Below are positions 6,278 to 6,552 of a DNA stretch of 6,552 nt, piece by piece. The stretch is from Clostridia bacterium (GTDB lineage Bacteria > Bacillota_A > Clostridia > Peptostreptococcales > Anaerovoracaceae), in NCBI GenBank assembly GCA_024403175.1, contig JAKSSI010000079.1, positions 1 to 6,552 on the forward strand, given 5' to 3'. The first letter of the stretch is position 1, and each line of letters starts with the position of its first letter. The notes below the pieces were generated by a model. That model searched no databases and had not been told where the DNA came from. It saw nothing but the letters and a program-made list of their open reading frames with translations. Both the position numbers and the translations under genes were made by a program.

Positions 6278-6552
6278 TTAACAAGTAACACACCTTTCGG
6301 TGTAGTAATCTAACATAGAGACTAGTCCAAATGAGGCTAGTCTTTTATTGTTTATCGCAACATTCACAGCTCCTTTGTTGCATACATAAGCTATTCTGCG
6401 CCCTGTATAGGCAACCCGTCTTGCTGTGTCTCTGTCAATCCCTAGCTTTACAAGGTTCTTTTCACGATTCTGTGGCGTTTTCCAATGCTTCCAAATACAC
6501 ATGCGTAGTCGGTAACGAATCCTTGCGTCTAATTCTTTACAAAGTGTTTTCA
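6278..6552 (-). CDS. ltrA: Group II intron reverse transcriptase/maturase, C-terminal part (5' end beyond the window)
   Basis: The reading frame enters from the right edge and ends at TAA (6280-6278). It shows LDARIRYRLRMCIWKHWK, then NLVKLGI, and a final segment ending FGLVSMLDYYTERC. This is the typical end of an intron-encoded reverse transcriptase: the thumb/maturase (domain X) region with 'RLRMCIWKxWK', 'NLxKLGI' and 'SLLDYY'. The protein helps the intron RNA fold and splice, and copies it into DNA during mobility. It stops right after domain X, so there is no C-terminal HNH endonuclease domain. Endonuclease-free introns generally use single-stranded DNA at replication forks or specific hairpin targets. 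The stop lies only about 8 nt before domain V. The polymerase domain with its YADD site is outside the window, so intactness is unknown. Confidence 0.9.
   Translation of the reverse strand, partial: KTLCKELDARIRYRLRMCIWKHWKTPQNREKNLVKLGIDRDTARRVAYTGRRIAYVCNKGAVNVAINNKRLASFGLVSMLDYYTERCVTC

Larger units (their letters stand above)
6193..6552 (-). mobile_element. Group II intron, 3' part (5' part beyond the window)
   Basis: The minus strand shows the end of a reverse transcriptase gene followed by domain V, domain VI and an intron end reading CTACTCGAT. The intron 3' boundary is set at 6193: the sequence ends in AT as bacterial group II introns do, and the bulged branch-point adenosine lies 7 nt before it. 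The element is in opposite orientation to the acyl-CoA synthetase gene, whose stop codon ends at 6183, so it lies in the gene's 3' untranslated region and does not break the coding sequence. The catalytic RNA features look intact, but domains I-III and the 5' splice site are not visible, so activity cannot be judged. Confidence 0.9.

Noticed and set aside
6319..6343. Hairpin AGACTAG/CTAGTCT followed by T residues on the + strand, as a terminator for the acyl-CoA synthetase
   Set aside because: It has a 7-bp AT-rich stem with an 11-base loop inside the reverse transcriptase coding region. It is probably coincidence, though weak termination is possible.

Overview
The window looks like chromosomal DNA of an anaerobic low-GC Firmicute, probably a Clostridia member. 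The genes are AT-rich with strong AGGAG-type ribosome binding sites. A MetV-type folate protein joined to an RnfC-like domain, a DUF1836 regulator, a DUF169 protein and a small Lipo-box lipoprotein all fit that group. No rRNA, tRNA or CRISPR array was seen. The taxonomic call is an inference from gene content.

Layout: (1) Bases 1 to about 120 are about 65% GC and differ sharply from what follows (about 28% GC over 121-180). Their + frame reads like a fragment of a glutamyl-tRNA-synthetase-like protein, so this end is probably a chimeric or rearranged junction. (2) Across the junction on the minus strand lies a metV-like gene whose C-terminus runs into the N-terminal domain of RnfC and is then cut off by the GC-rich piece. 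(3) A divergent AT-rich intergenic region (1115-1387) leads to a + strand gene set with 17-nt gaps: a small lipoprotein, an acyltransferase-3-like membrane protein and a DUF169 protein. It closes with a near-perfect bidirectional terminator at 3723-3763. (4) Convergent to it, on the minus strand, is a DUF1836 protein (probable DNA-binding regulator). (5) Divergent from that regulator is a full-length AMP-forming long-chain acyl-CoA synthetase. The short space between them holds two face-to-face promoter candidates, each overlapped by a small palindrome. (6) Ten bases after the acyl-CoA synthetase stop codon comes the 3' end of a group II intron in the opposite orientation. Domains VI and V are recognisable, and the C-terminal part of its reverse transcriptase/maturase runs off the right edge.

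How the genes may work together: metV-rnfC points to methylene-tetrahydrofolate reduction in a one-carbon (Wood-Ljungdahl or folate) pathway. The acyl-CoA synthetase with its divergent DUF1836 gene looks like a regulated fatty-acid activation unit. The lipoprotein/acyltransferase/DUF169 set has no function I can assign. The most notable points are the MetV-RnfC fusion, the chimeric left end, the palindromes between DUF1836 and the acyl-CoA synthetase, and the intron placement.
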